From CAYJLW01 sp964370965 (GTDB lineage Bacteria > Actinomycetota > Acidimicrobiia > UBA2766), in contig CAYJLW010000047.1 in NCBI GenBank assembly GCA_964370965.1, positions 1 through 31,047 of the forward strand: 31,047 bases of DNA, written 5' to 3'. The translations under genes were made by a program, and so were the position numbers. The notes under the pieces were generated by a model, which worked only from the letters and a program-made list of their open reading frames with translations, made no database searches and was not told the origin of the DNA. Positions 23,532 through 31,047 of the stretch are shown here, piece after piece; positions within the stretch are counted from its first letter, which is position 1; each line of letters starts with the position of its first letter.

Positions 23532-24809
23532 GTGTCCGTGCGCTCCGCCGGACACCACCACCGACTCCGCCTGCGCGGAGCCGGGTACTTCCGCCGCCTC
23601 GGGCCGGGTCTCGTCACGGGCGCAGCCGACGACGACCCCTCAGGCATCGGAACCTACTCCCAGGCGGGCGCCGGCTTCGGTTTCGCCCTCCTCTGGACGG
23701 CGCCGGTCATGGCCCCCCTCGCCGCCGCCGTCCAAGAGGCCACCGGCCGCCTCGGCCTCGTCACGGGCAAAGGCCTCGCCACGAACGTCCGGGAACACTT
23801 CTCCCGCCCCGTCCTGCACGCCGCCGTCGCCCTCGTGGCCGTGGCGAACATCTTCAACATCGGGGCCGACCTCGGATCCATGGCGGCCGCCCTGCGCCTC
23901 CTCGTGCCCGTCCCCCCGGTCCTGGGCGTCGTCCTCGTGGCCGCGGTCGTCCTCGCCCTGGAGTTGTTCGTCTCCTACGCCCGCTACGCCCTCCTCCTGC
24001 GCTGGCTCGTCCTCTCGCTGCTGACATACGTCGGCGTGCTGGCGGTCGTCACGGTGGACTGGCCAGCGGTGCTGCGCGCCACGGTCCTCCCCACGCTGCG
24101 CCTCGACCGCCCCTACCTCGCCGCCCTTGTCGCCCTCTTCGGGACGACCATCTCGCCCTACCTGTTCTTCTGGCAGGCGGGCGAGGAGGTCGAGGAGGAG
24201 ACCAAGGCCGGGGCCGGAGACGCCGCGGCCTTCCTGGACTCCGGGCACGTGCGGGCGATGCGCGGCGACGTCGTCGGCGGCATGGCGTCCGCCGTCGGGG
24301 TTGCCTTCGCCATCATGGTGGCCACGGCCGTCACCCTCCACCCCAAGGGGATCACGACGATCACGACCGCGGAGCAGGCCGCCCGGGCCCTGCGGCCCGT
24401 GGCAGGCAACGCTGCGGCGCTCCTGTTCACCCTGGGGATCCTGGGCACCGGGTTCCTCGCCGTGCCCGTCCTCGCCGGATCCACGGGATACGCAGTCGCC
24501 GAGTCCCTCGGGCGCCCCGACGGACTCAACAGGCCGCTGCGCCAGGCGCCGCTGTTCTACGGCACCGTCGTCCTAGCCGTGCTCGTCGGCATCGGGATCG
24601 ACTTCGTCGGAGTGAACCCGATCCGTGCCCTGTACTGGTCGGCGATCCTGAACGGGGTCACCGCGCCACCGCTCATCCTGCTGTTGTTCCTGCTCACCTC
24701 GCGGCGCGACGTGATGGGCGAGTGGCGCTCCGGGCCGTGGTCGCGCGTCCTCGTCGCCGGCACGGCGCTCACGATGACCGCCCTCCCCGTCGCCTACCTC
24801 CTCGCTTGA
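23532..24809 (+). CDS. Nramp-like divalent metal transporter, non-canonical site
   Basis: A 425-residue protein with about 11 transmembrane segments in the Nramp (LeuT-like) fold. TM1 carries GPGLVTGAADDDPSGIGTY, where canonical Nramps have DPGN; the metal-binding Asn is replaced. TM6 reads ALFGTTISPYLFFWQAGEEVEE, where canonical proteins have MPHN; the metal-binding Met is Ser. Acidic residues follow TM6 (EEVEEE). The cargo is therefore probably not the usual Mn/Fe set and could be Mg or another ion. GTG 23532 is taken as the start; GTG 23538, 7 nt after a TATCCC box, is equally possible. Confidence 0.82.
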   Translation: MSVRSAGHHHRLRLRGAGYFRRLGPGLVTGAADDDPSGIGTYSQAGAGFGFALLWTAPVMAPLAAAVQEATGRLGLVTGKGLATNVREHFSRPVLHAAVALVAVANIFNIGADLGSMAAALRLLVPVPPVLGVVLVAAVVLALELFVSYARYALLLRWLVLSLLTYVGVLAVVTVDWPAVLRATVLPTLRLDRPYLAALVALFGTTISPYLFFWQAGEEVEEETKAGAGDAAAFLDSGHVRAMRGDVVGGMASAVGVAFAIMVATAVTLHPKGITTITTAEQAARALRPVAGNAAALLFTLGILGTGFLAVPVLAGSTGYAVAESLGRPDGLNRPLRQAPLFYGTVVLAVLVGIGIDFVGVNPIRALYWSAILNGVTAPPLILLLFLLTSRRDVMGEWRSGPWSRVLVAGTALTMTALPVAYLLA

Positions 24810-24810
24810 G

Positions 24811-24973
24811 CCACCGAAGTGGGGGGGGGGGGGGGGGGGGGGGGGGCGGGGGGGGGGGGGGGGGGGGGGGGGGGNNNNNNNNNNCCCCCCCCCCCCCCCC
24901 CCCCCCCCCGCCCCCCCCCCCCCCCCCCCCCCCCCCCCGCCCCCCCCCCCCCCCCCCCCCCCACTTCGGGTGG
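24811..24973. terminator. Inverted-repeat arms around an unresolved G/C-run gap
   Basis: CCACCGAAGTGGGG on the left and CCCCACTTCGGGTGG on the right are reverse complements with a single extra base, and they flank poly-G, 10 Ns (24875-24884) and poly-C. This sits exactly between the convergent Nramp-like and trpA stops, so it is most likely one long bidirectional terminator hairpin that stopped sequencing. The homopolymer length is not real. Confidence 0.65.
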
Positions 24974-24982
24974 TTGGGGCTC

Positions 24983-26071
24983 CTAAAGCCAGCGGCGCCG
25001 GGCGTGCGCGTGCCAGTGGTCCGGGATGTTGCGCCTGTGCGGGTCCAGGTACCAGCGGTCCTCACCCAGGACGGCGTCGGCGACGCGGGTGAGCCGGGCG
25101 AGCATGGCGGCGTCGTCGCCCCCGCCGGGCAGGCCGTGATGGCGCCACACGACCATGGGAACGCTGCAGATCTCGCAGTCCGCTATCCAGCAGAGGCCGT
25201 CCTCCAGGTGCCACTCGGTCATGCGGGCGGCCTCACAGAGGTCGCAGCCCGGGTCAGGGGGCGGCTGCACCACGGACACGGTGTCGAGCGCCGCCCGGAT
25301 CTCCGCCACGAACTCCGCGGCCGCCTCCACCGCGGCGTCCGGGCCGGGAGCCCCGAGCACACGGCGCACGAGGGCGGACCCCACGACGACACCGTCCGCG
25401 TACTCGGATGCCTCCTGAGCCTGGGCGGCGTCGGAGACACCCACCCCCACGAGAACGGTGACGTCGGTGAGCGCCTTCGCCCGCGCTGCCAGGGCCGTGG
25501 CCGTGGCCGCCAGCCGCGACCGTTCGCCAGTGACCCCCATCGTCCCCACGGCGTACAGGAAGCCCCGCGTGCGCTCCGCGATGCGCACGAGGCGATCGTC
25601 GGGTGTGGTGGGCGCCACGAGCAGGACCGGCTCGAGGCCCTCGGCGAGGGCGGCGTCCTCCCAGGGACCCACCTCCTCGAGGGGCAGGTCCGGGACGATC
25701 GCCCCGCAGAGCCCCGCCGCCGCCGCCTCGGAGGCGAAACGGCGCCAACCGGCGTGGCCCACGATGTTGGCGTAGGTCATGAACCCCACCGGGACGGTGC
25801 CCGCCACGGCGGCGGCGGCCTGCAACACCCCGGGGGGTGTCGCCCCCGCCTGCAGGGCCTTCTGCGAGGCCGCCTGGATCACGGGACCGTCCATGATCGG
25901 GTCGCTGAACGGGATGCCGAGCTCGACGGCGTCGGCCCCGGCGGCGGCCACGGCCTCCACGAGACGCGTGGTCGTGGCCAGATCCGGAAGGCCGCCGGTG
26001 AGGTAGCACACCAACGACGGCCGCCCCGCCCGTCGGTTCGCCAGCAGCACCTCGGTGAGACGGCCGCTCAC
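24983..26071 (-). CDS. trpA: Tryptophan synthase alpha chain with a Cys/His-rich C-terminal extension
   Basis: A 362-residue protein. Residues 1-265 are a normal TrpA TIM barrel: YLTGGLPD, catalytic Glu50 and Asp61 (ELGIPFSDPIMDGP), VPDLPLEE, GTMGVTG and VGVGVSDAAQA. It cleaves indole-3-glycerol phosphate and channels indole to TrpB. Residues 268-362 are extra: two CxxC pairs (Cys276/279 and Cys299/302), HHG, and a terminal IPDHWHAHARRR with His352, 354 and 356 in an H-x-H-x-H pattern like the HIT motif. TrpA is usually about 265-280 residues long. GTG 26071 overlaps the trpB stop by 4 bp. The gene is the last of the trp operon. Confidence 0.95.
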   Translation of the reverse strand: MSGRLTEVLLANRRAGRPSLVCYLTGGLPDLATTTRLVEAVAAAGADAVELGIPFSDPIMDGPVIQAASQKALQAGATPPGVLQAAAAVAGTVPVGFMTYANIVGHAGWRRFASEAAAAGLCGAIVPDLPLEEVGPWEDAALAEGLEPVLLVAPTTPDDRLVRIAERTRGFLYAVGTMGVTGERSRLAATATALAARAKALTDVTVLVGVGVSDAAQAQEASEYADGVVVGSALVRRVLGAPGPDAAVEAAAEFVAEIRAALDTVSVVQPPPDPGCDLCEAARMTEWHLEDGLCWIADCEICSVPMVVWRHHGLPGGGDDAAMLARLTRVADAVLGEDRWYLDPHRRNIPDHWHAHARRRWL

Positions 26072-27255
26072 GCGAGCCCCGTTCGGGCGGCGACTACGTC
26101 GACGTCCTTGTCGCCCCGGCCCGAGACGCAGAGCAGGAGGACGGCTTCGGGGCCGAGCTCCGGCGCCAGCTCCCGGCAGGCTGCGACCGCGTGTGCCGTC
26201 TCGAGGGCGGGGATGATCCCCTCGGTCTCCGCGAGAAGGCCGAAACCGGCGAGGGCGTCGTCGTCGGTCACGCTCATGTAGCGGGCGCGCCCGGCGGCGG
26301 CGAGGGCGGCGTGTTCCGGGCCCACTCCCGGGTAGTCGAGACCGGCGGAGATCGAGTGGGCTTCCCGCACCTGGCCGTACTCGTCCTGCAGGAGGAGCGT
26401 GCGGGCGCCGTGGAGCACGCCGGGGACGCCCCGGGTGAGGGAGGCGCCGTGGCGGCCGCTCTCCAGGCCGAGGCCGGCGGCCTCCACGCCCACGAGGGCG
26501 ACGTCGGGGCAGTCGAGGAACTCGGCGAACACGCCCATGGCGTTCGACCCGCCCCCCACGCAGGCGACCACACAGTCCGGGTCCCGGCCCACGAGTTCAC
26601 GGCACTGCGCCCGAGCTTCGACGCTGATCACCCGCTGGAGCTCGCGGACGACCGCCGGGTACGGGTGGGGACCCACGACCGAGCCGATGATGTAGTGGGT
26701 GCTCTCGACGCTGGCCACCCAGTCGCGCAGCGCCTCGTTCGTGGCGTCCTTGAGCGTGCGGCTTCCGGAGCCCACGGGGACCACCTCGGCCCCCAGCATC
26801 CGCATCCGGGCCACGTTGAGGGCCTGGCGCGACACGTCCTCCTCGCCCATGAACACCGTGCAGGCGAAACCGAGCAGCGCCGCCGCCGTTGCCGTGGCGA
26901 CACCGTGCTGGCCCGCCCCCGTCTCGGCGATGAGGCGCTTCTTGCCCATCCGGCGGGCGAGGAGGGCCTGGCCCAGGGTGTTGTTGATCTTGTGGCTGCC
27001 CGTATGGTTGAGATCCTCCCGCTTCAGCAGGACGCGGGCGCCGCCGAGGCGTTCCGTGAGTCGTTTCGCCTCCCCCAGCGGCGAGGGCCGCCCCACGTAG
27101 TCCCGCAGGAGACCGTCGAGGGACTCGTGATAGGCCGGGTCGGCCCACGCGTCCAGGAACGCCGCCTCGAGCTCCTGGAGAGCGGGGACGAGGGTCTCGG
27201 GGACGAACGTACCCCCGAACTCGCCGTAACGGCCCCCGCCCAGAACGCCCGTCAT
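26068..27255 (-). CDS. trpB: Tryptophan synthase beta chain
   Basis: A 395-residue PLP enzyme that joins indole and serine. It has YGEFGGTFVPETL at the N-terminus, REDLNHTGSHKINN with the PLP lysine Lys89, AETGAGQHGVATA, the phosphate-binding GGGSNAMG and a C-terminal CVSGRGDKD. ATG 27255 overlaps the trpF stop (ATGA) and gives the standard TrpB length; the frame is open further upstream through antisense trpF sequence and that part is ignored. It pairs with TrpA encoded next. Confidence 0.97.
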   Translation of the reverse strand: MTGVLGGGRYGEFGGTFVPETLVPALQELEAAFLDAWADPAYHESLDGLLRDYVGRPSPLGEAKRLTERLGGARVLLKREDLNHTGSHKINNTLGQALLARRMGKKRLIAETGAGQHGVATATAAALLGFACTVFMGEEDVSRQALNVARMRMLGAEVVPVGSGSRTLKDATNEALRDWVASVESTHYIIGSVVGPHPYPAVVRELQRVISVEARAQCRELVGRDPDCVVACVGGGSNAMGVFAEFLDCPDVALVGVEAAGLGLESGRHGASLTRGVPGVLHGARTLLLQDEYGQVREAHSISAGLDYPGVGPEHAALAAAGRARYMSVTDDDALAGFGLLAETEGIIPALETAHAVAACRELAPELGPEAVLLLCVSGRGDKDVDVVAARTGLA

Positions 27256-27890
27256 ACCCTTGCCGCCGCCCGGGCCGCGGCCACGAAGTCCGCCACACGG
27301 CGCGCGTCCTTCACACCCGGGGACGACTCCACACCGGAGGACACGTCGACGCCGTAGGGGGCGACGGCAGCGACGGCCTCCGCCACGTTCTCGGGCGTGA
27401 GGCCCCCGGCAAGCACGACGGGGGCGTCGGCCTCGGGACGCTGCCAGGCCAGCGTGCGCCCCGTGCCTCCGGGCACACCGGGAACCGCGGCGTCCACGAG
27501 GACGAGATCGGCGCCCTCGGCCCGCAGCGGCGGCCACACCGGGCAGTCGGGCGGGACAGGGCACACCCGCAGGATGAGCAGGCCGGGGTGGTCGTGGCGG
27601 AGCCGGGGGACGGCGGCGCGAGCCGCGCCGTGGAGCTGCACGCCGGCGACGCCCAGGGCGGCGAGCTCGCCCGGGTCGCGCTCGACGGTGACGGCGACCA
27701 CGGGCACGGGTGCCGCTGCTGCCACGACGGCGCGGATGACGTCGTCGGGTGCGTGCCGGGTGCTCGCCGGCCGGGACACGACCCCGACCGCGCTCGCCCC
27801 CGCCGCCGCCGCCGCCTCGGCGTCGGTCGGGTCGGTGACCCCACAGATCTTCACCCAGATCCCGGCGGGCGGCGCACCGGAAACGGTCAT
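27252..27890 (-). CDS. trpF: Phosphoribosylanthranilate isomerase
   Basis: A 212-residue TIM barrel. WVKICGVTDPTDAE carries the catalytic Cys16 and LVLVDAAVPG the catalytic Asp133; GVQLHGA, LAGGLTPENV and GVDVSSGVESSPGVKD complete the TrpF signature. ATG 27890 overlaps the trpC stop (ATGA). Many actinobacteria lack trpF and use bifunctional PriA; its presence here is a lineage clue. The segment after strand 2 (SRPASTRHAP) is less canonical than usual but keeps the overall pattern. Confidence 0.95.
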   Translation of the reverse strand: MTVSGAPPAGIWVKICGVTDPTDAEAAAAAGASAVGVVSRPASTRHAPDDVIRAVVAAAAPVPVVAVTVERDPGELAALGVAGVQLHGAARAAVPRLRHDHPGLLILRVCPVPPDCPVWPPLRAEGADLVLVDAAVPGVPGGTGRTLAWQRPEADAPVVLAGGLTPENVAEAVAAVAPYGVDVSSGVESSPGVKDARRVADFVAAARAAARV

Positions 27891-28654
27891 TCCCCGACCG
27901 CCTTGAACGCCCGCACGAGAGCCGCCGGGTCCTCTGCGCGCACGAGGGACTCGCCCACGAGGACGCCGCCGTAGCCGGCGGCCCGGGCGCGGGCGGCGTC
28001 CGACGGTGTCTTGACGCCGCTCTCGGCGAGCGTGGGCATGCCGGTGGGCACGAGTGGGGCCACGCTCTCCCAGGTGGAGAGGTCCACGGCGAGACTGTGG
28101 AGGTCTCGGGAGTTCACTCCCAAGATGCCGCCGTCTTCGAGGGCGGCGAGGGCGGCGTCCACCTCCCCGGTGCCGTGGACCTCGACGAGAGGCGTCATCG
28201 CGAGGGACCGGACGTGGGCGGCGAGGTCGCGCAACGCCGACGGGTCCAGCGCGGCGGCGACGAGGAGGACGAGATCGGCCCCTGCCGCCCGCCCCTCGTC
28301 GATCTGATAGGCGTCGACGACGAAGTCCTTGCGGAGCACGGGAACCGCGACCGCCGCCCGCACCGCGACGAGGTCGGCGAGGCTGCCCCCGAAGTGCGCG
28401 CCGTCGGTGAGGACGGAGACGGCCGTGGCCCCGGCAGCGGCGTAGACGGAGGCGAGGCCCGGGGCGTCGGCGCCCGGGGCGATCGCCCCCGCAGAGGGAG
28501 ATGCCCGTTTCACCTCGGCAACGACGGCGAAAGGCTCCCGGGGCCAGGGCAGGGCCGGCAGTCCGGAGAAGACGTCGGGGCGCGGGCATCCGCGGCGCGC
28601 CCGCGCCACTTCTTCACGTTTTTCGGCGCAGACCCGGGCCAGGAAGTCGCTCAT
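27887..28654 (-). CDS. trpC: Indole-3-glycerol-phosphate synthase
   Basis: A 255-residue TIM barrel that closes the indole ring. It has VVAEVKRASPSAG (catalytic Lys), VSVLTDGAHFGGSL, PVLRKDFVVDAYQI, LVEVHGTGEVDAAL, GVNSRDL and ESGVKTPSDA, all in the usual order. ATG 28654 fits the conserved MSDFLARVCAEKREEV start. It is the first gene of the trpCFBA operon, in which every junction overlaps by 4 bp. trpE, trpD and trpG are not in the window. Confidence 0.97.
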   Translation of the reverse strand: MSDFLARVCAEKREEVARARRGCPRPDVFSGLPALPWPREPFAVVAEVKRASPSAGAIAPGADAPGLASVYAAAGATAVSVLTDGAHFGGSLADLVAVRAAVAVPVLRKDFVVDAYQIDEGRAAGADLVLLVAAALDPSALRDLAAHVRSLAMTPLVEVHGTGEVDAALAALEDGGILGVNSRDLHSLAVDLSTWESVAPLVPTGMPTLAESGVKTPSDAARARAAGYGGVLVGESLVRAEDPAALVRAFKAVGE

Positions 28655-28665
28655 GAGGTCCGCGA

Positions 28666-28671
28666 ATCCTA
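28666..28671 (-). promoter_or_regulatory. -10 box TAGGAT of the trp operon
   Basis: TAGGAT on the minus strand is 11 nt before the trpC ATG, giving a leader of only a few bases. No trp leader peptide or attenuator fits in that space. Confidence 0.4.
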
Positions 28672-28789
28672 CGCCACGGCCCCGACATCCAAAGCAGGGG
28701 ACGCCCGTCCCGCCGCCTGGATCCCGCCCACCCGGCGACCCAACCCCTGGGGCCCCGTCCCGGACACGGACCGCCGCCTGGGATGCAGG

Positions 28790-28795
28790 TACTCT
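28790..28795 (+). promoter_or_regulatory. -10 box TACTCT of the alpha/beta hydrolase
   Basis: TACTCT is 7 nt upstream of GTG 28803, another leaderless arrangement. It supports GTG 28803 over the in-frame ATG 50 codons upstream. Confidence 0.45.
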
Positions 28796-28802
28796 TGCGC
28801 CC

Positions 28803-29693
28803 GTGCCGCAGTCGATCGTCTACGGACTCCCCCTGAAGCAGCGCATCCGGGTCGGCCCGGCCACGATCGCCTACCTCGAGGAAGGCGACGACTCCGCCCC
28901 CCCGGCGTTGTTCCTGCACGGCCTCACCACGAACGCTGCCCTGTGGCAGAAGGTCATGAAGCGCCTCCACGGCCACGTCCACAGCTTCGCCATCGACCTC
29001 ATGGGCCTGGGCGACACGGAAGTGAGCCCCTACGAGGATTTCACGATGCCCGCCCAGGCCGAGATGGTCACGGACCTCCTCGATCGCCTCGGTCTCGACC
29101 GGGTCATGCTCGTCGCCCACGACCACGGCGGGGCCGTCGCCCAGATCGTCGCCGCCAACCACCCGGAGCGGGTCAGCCACCTCGTCCTCGTCGACACCGT
29201 CGCGGGCGACCACTGGCCCACCTTGCTCGCCCGCCAGGCGATCCGTGTCGCCCGCCTCCCAGGGGCCGCGGAGCTCCTCAGGGGGGCGGCCCTCGTGCAC
29301 CGCTCCGAGATCGCCCGCCGACTCGCCACCGGGCCGGTCGGCTTCGCCCTGGGCTACGCCAACCCGGATCTCCTCGACCCCCGTCTCGTCCGCGAGTACC
29401 TGCGGCCCTTCACCGACCCCGACGGCCGCGAACGAGCGCGCCGGTTCCTCCTCTCCGGAGACACCCGCTCCACCGTGGAGATCCTCCCCCGCCTCCGCCG
29501 CTTCGACCGTCCCTGCCGCATCCTGTGGGGCGCCGACGACAAGTTCCTCTCACCCTCCTGGGGCATGCAACTCGCCGACGAGATCCCCTCGGCCAGCTTC
29601 CACCTCATCCCGTTCTGCGGGCACTTCGCCCCCGACGAGCGTCCCGAGGTCGTGACCCGCCACGTCCTCCACGTCCTCACCGGAGCCCCGTAG
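28803..29693 (+). CDS. Alpha/beta hydrolase with Asp nucleophile
   Basis: A 296-residue alpha/beta-hydrolase. LFLHGLTTNAALW (residues 36-48) gives the oxyanion HG motif. The nucleophile elbow VAHDHGGAVA has Asp107 instead of Ser, as in epoxide hydrolases, haloalkane and fluoroacetate dehalogenases. ILWGADDKFLSP has the acid (Asp246 or Asp245) and FCGHFAPDE the general base His274. A cap domain lies about residues 135-215. The tyrosines or halide-stabilising residues needed to separate epoxide hydrolase from dehalogenase cannot be fixed here. Divergent from trpC. Confidence 0.82.
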   Translation: MPQSIVYGLPLKQRIRVGPATIAYLEEGDDSAPPALFLHGLTTNAALWQKVMKRLHGHVHSFAIDLMGLGDTEVSPYEDFTMPAQAEMVTDLLDRLGLDRVMLVAHDHGGAVAQIVAANHPERVSHLVLVDTVAGDHWPTLLARQAIRVARLPGAAELLRGAALVHRSEIARRLATGPVGFALGYANPDLLDPRLVREYLRPFTDPDGRERARRFLLSGDTRSTVEILPRLRRFDRPCRILWGADDKFLSPSWGMQLADEIPSASFHLIPFCGHFAPDERPEVVTRHVLHVLTGAP

Positions 29694-30126
29694 CCCGGCC
29701 GCGGACAGATCCCGTCCGGCGGGCAGGATTTCGACCTGCATGTGAGGAACTAGAGAGCCACAAGCAGTCGGGGCTGGTGCCCCCTGACTGAGCGGACAGG
29801 TGCCCCGAGCACAGGCCGACCACACCCTGCGCCCGAGAGGCACCGTCCTTACGTCCGCCGGCTTCGCGGGGGACTACGAGGCGGTCACTGCTGGCTGCGA
29901 ACCGCCTCGCAGCGGCCCGGCCGGACGACCGACGCGCACACCCCACCGGGTGTGCGCGTCGCGCGTCACGGGAGAGGTGACCAAGGGTGGTCCCCCGGAG
30001 GTCCTGAGTCCCGTCCGGGGAAGCGAGGGCCGATCCTGTCCCCACCCCACCATCACACCCCGGGACGAGACAGGACCGGCCTATTGGGACTGTAGGGTCT
30101 GCAACTTCCCCGGGACAGAGGCAGAA
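29694..30126. other. Hairpin-rich non-coding region
   Basis: No convincing gene. Three strong inverted repeats stand out: 29765-29790 (CAGTC-GGGGC with GCCCC-CT-GACTG), 29877-29909 (CGAGGCGGT with ACCGCCTCG, 15-nt loop) and 29930-29961 (a perfect 14-bp stem, CGACGCGCACACCC, with a CACC loop). The first may terminate the hydrolase. Together they may be a structured RNA or a regulatory region. I looked for RNase P, tmRNA and cobalamin-riboswitch motifs and found none. Confidence 0.5.
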
Positions 30127-30143
30127 CTGCCCCTTTTGGGCAG
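30127..30143 (-). terminator. Hairpin downstream of the LuxR-type regulator
   Basis: CTGCCC-N5-GGGCAG lies 20 nt after the response regulator stop. On the minus strand it is followed by a moderately T-rich TTCTGCCTCTGT, consistent with an intrinsic terminator. Confidence 0.5.
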
Positions 30144-30163
30144 ACTCCCTTGTGACCCGCCGG

Positions 30164-30820
30164 TCAGGGGCGAGGGCCGCTGTCGTCTTCGTCGGGTGGC
30201 AGGAGCCCCTGTTCGAACGCCAGACGCGTGAGATCGGCGCGCCGCCGGCGCCCGGTCTTCACCCGGATACGGTCGAGGTGCGAGCGCACTGTGCTCACAC
30301 TGATGCTGAGTGCTTCGGCGATGTCGCGGTCGGTTTCGCCCGCGGCCACGAGCGTGAGCACTTCGCGCTCCCGCTCGGTGAGAACGCCGCAGGCCGCCCC
30401 GGCCCGGTTCTCCTCCGCCAGGAGGTACCCGGCCAGCGTGGGGGAGACATGGGCGCCTCCACCGGCCACGACCCGGATCGCGCTGCGGATCTCCCCCGGG
30501 TCCGCCCCCTTCGTGAGGTACCCCGACGCCCCCGCCGCCAGGCAGTCGAGGACGTCCTCGGGAGCGTCGCTGGCGGAGACGACCAGGACGGCGGCGCCGC
30601 CGTCGCACACACGGCGCACTGCAGGCGCGCCGGTGACGCCGGGGAGGTTGAGGTCGAGGACGACCACGTGCGACTTCACGCCGGCGGCAACGTAGTCCTC
30701 CACGGAGCGTGCCCTGGCCAGCACGCGGAGTCCCGGGTCGGAGCCGATGACGGCCACGATTCCTTCCATCGTCACCGGGTGGTCTTCGACGACCGCCACG
30801 CCGATCACGCCCTCGCTCAC
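30164..30820 (-). CDS. NarL/LuxR-type response regulator
   Basis: A 218-residue protein from GTG 30820. It has a receiver domain (acidic pair in VVEDHPV, phospho-acceptor Asp56 in VVLDLNLPG, Ser/Ala switch VVSASDAPED, Lys in YLTKGADPGE) and a C-terminal LuxR HTH (LTEREREVLTLVAAGETDRDIAEALSISVSTVRSHL) for DNA binding. The frame is open 61 codons further upstream, but that part is Arg/Gly-rich and unlike a receiver domain. No histidine kinase is seen up to the window edge, so the signal is unknown. Confidence 0.9.
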   Translation of the reverse strand: MSEGVIGVAVVEDHPVTMEGIVAVIGSDPGLRVLARARSVEDYVAAGVKSHVVVLDLNLPGVTGAPAVRRVCDGGAAVLVVSASDAPEDVLDCLAAGASGYLTKGADPGEIRSAIRVVAGGGAHVSPTLAGYLLAEENRAGAACGVLTEREREVLTLVAAGETDRDIAEALSISVSTVRSHLDRIRVKTGRRRRADLTRLAFEQGLLPPDEDDSGPRP

Positions 30821-31047
30821 GGCCGCCGCCTTACCCGAGCGCGTACCGGCCCGCGACAGCCCGCCCGTTTCTGCTGCTCGACGCCCTGCGGTGTCTCGCC
30901 CACCTGGGCCTCCCCTTTCGTCCGGTCGCCGTCGCCGGCAGCCGCCATGCAGGGAGCGGCCGCCAGGCTCGGCTGCGGACATCGTACCGGGGGCCTGCGA
31001 CACTTTCGTGACGGTCGTGTCATCCCTGAAGGAGCGGGCCCGTGTCA
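30821..31047. other. Upstream region of the response regulator
   Basis: No gene is supported. A TACGAT -10-like box lies on the minus strand at 30981-30986. On the plus strand a GTG at 31009 opens a frame to the window end (TVVSSLKERARV), possibly the start of a divergent gene, but too little is visible to call it. Confidence 0.35.

Noticed and set aside
29740..29843. Remnant of a transposase or recombinase C-terminus on either strand after the hydrolase
   Set aside because: Short open frames exist on both strands, but I see no catalytic motif, terminal inverted repeats or target duplication.
29694..30160. RNase P RNA, tmRNA or a cobalamin riboswitch in the gene-free region
   Set aside because: I searched both strands for the core motifs (AGGAAAGTCC, ACAGAA, GGCGAGCAA, the tmRNA tag frame, the B12 box) and found none.

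Overview
The window is very GC-rich chromosomal DNA, with dense gene packing, many GTG starts and 4-base GTGA/ATGA start-stop overlaps. A MarP-like CvpA-protease, an ANTAR response regulator, a Sap/GAP-family membrane protein, DUF4190 and DUF2752 proteins and a PolA with a decayed proofreading domain all point to Actinomycetota. A real trpF inside trpCFBA argues against mycobacteria and streptomycetes and fits a deep lineage such as Acidimicrobiia. That placement is inference. The sequence looks like a draft or metagenome scaffold: it has two N gaps (8364-8393, 24875-24884) and long poly-C/poly-G runs at contig ends.

Layout. 1-1.7 kb: a 3'-truncated methyltransferase diverging from a sugar-nucleotidyltransferase-like protein. 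1.7-8.1 kb, minus strand: polA, two tandem KAS III-like synthases and a divergent hydroxyacyl-CoA-dehydrogenase-like protein. 8.4-10.8 kb, minus: enoyl-CoA hydratase and a TLP1-type thiolase-like protein. 10.8-13.4 kb, plus: DUF4190 and DUF2752 membrane proteins, a 153-bp tandem repeat carrying G6/C6 palindromes, and the MarP-like protease. 13.4-14.3 kb, minus: a small helical protein and an ANTAR response regulator.

14.4-22.8 kb is the most striking part. An intact tRNA-Leu(CAA) is followed by seven tightly packed minus-strand genes: tetR, glycyl radical enzyme (GRE), GRE activase, NAD-dependent epimerase-like SDR, classical SDR, acetoacetate-decarboxylase-like protein and acyl-CoA dehydrogenase. 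On the far side lies a 43-nt copy (38/43 identical) of the 3' end of the same tRNA in direct orientation. This is the footprint expected of a cassette integrated at a tRNA gene. No integrase is visible. The TetR promoter carries two TGAA-N5-TTCA inverted repeats 19 bp apart. I read this as an acquired, self-regulated radical-enzyme catabolic operon of unknown substrate.

22.8-24.8 kb: a divergent pair, a Sap/GAP-type membrane protein and an Nramp-like transporter with altered metal-site motifs. 25-28.7 kb, minus: trpC-trpF-trpB-trpA, all overlapping by 4 bp, with TrpA carrying an unusual 90-residue Cys/His-rich C-terminal extension. 28.8-31 kb: an alpha/beta hydrolase with an Asp nucleophile, a 470-bp hairpin-rich non-coding region, and an orphan NarL/LuxR-type response regulator.
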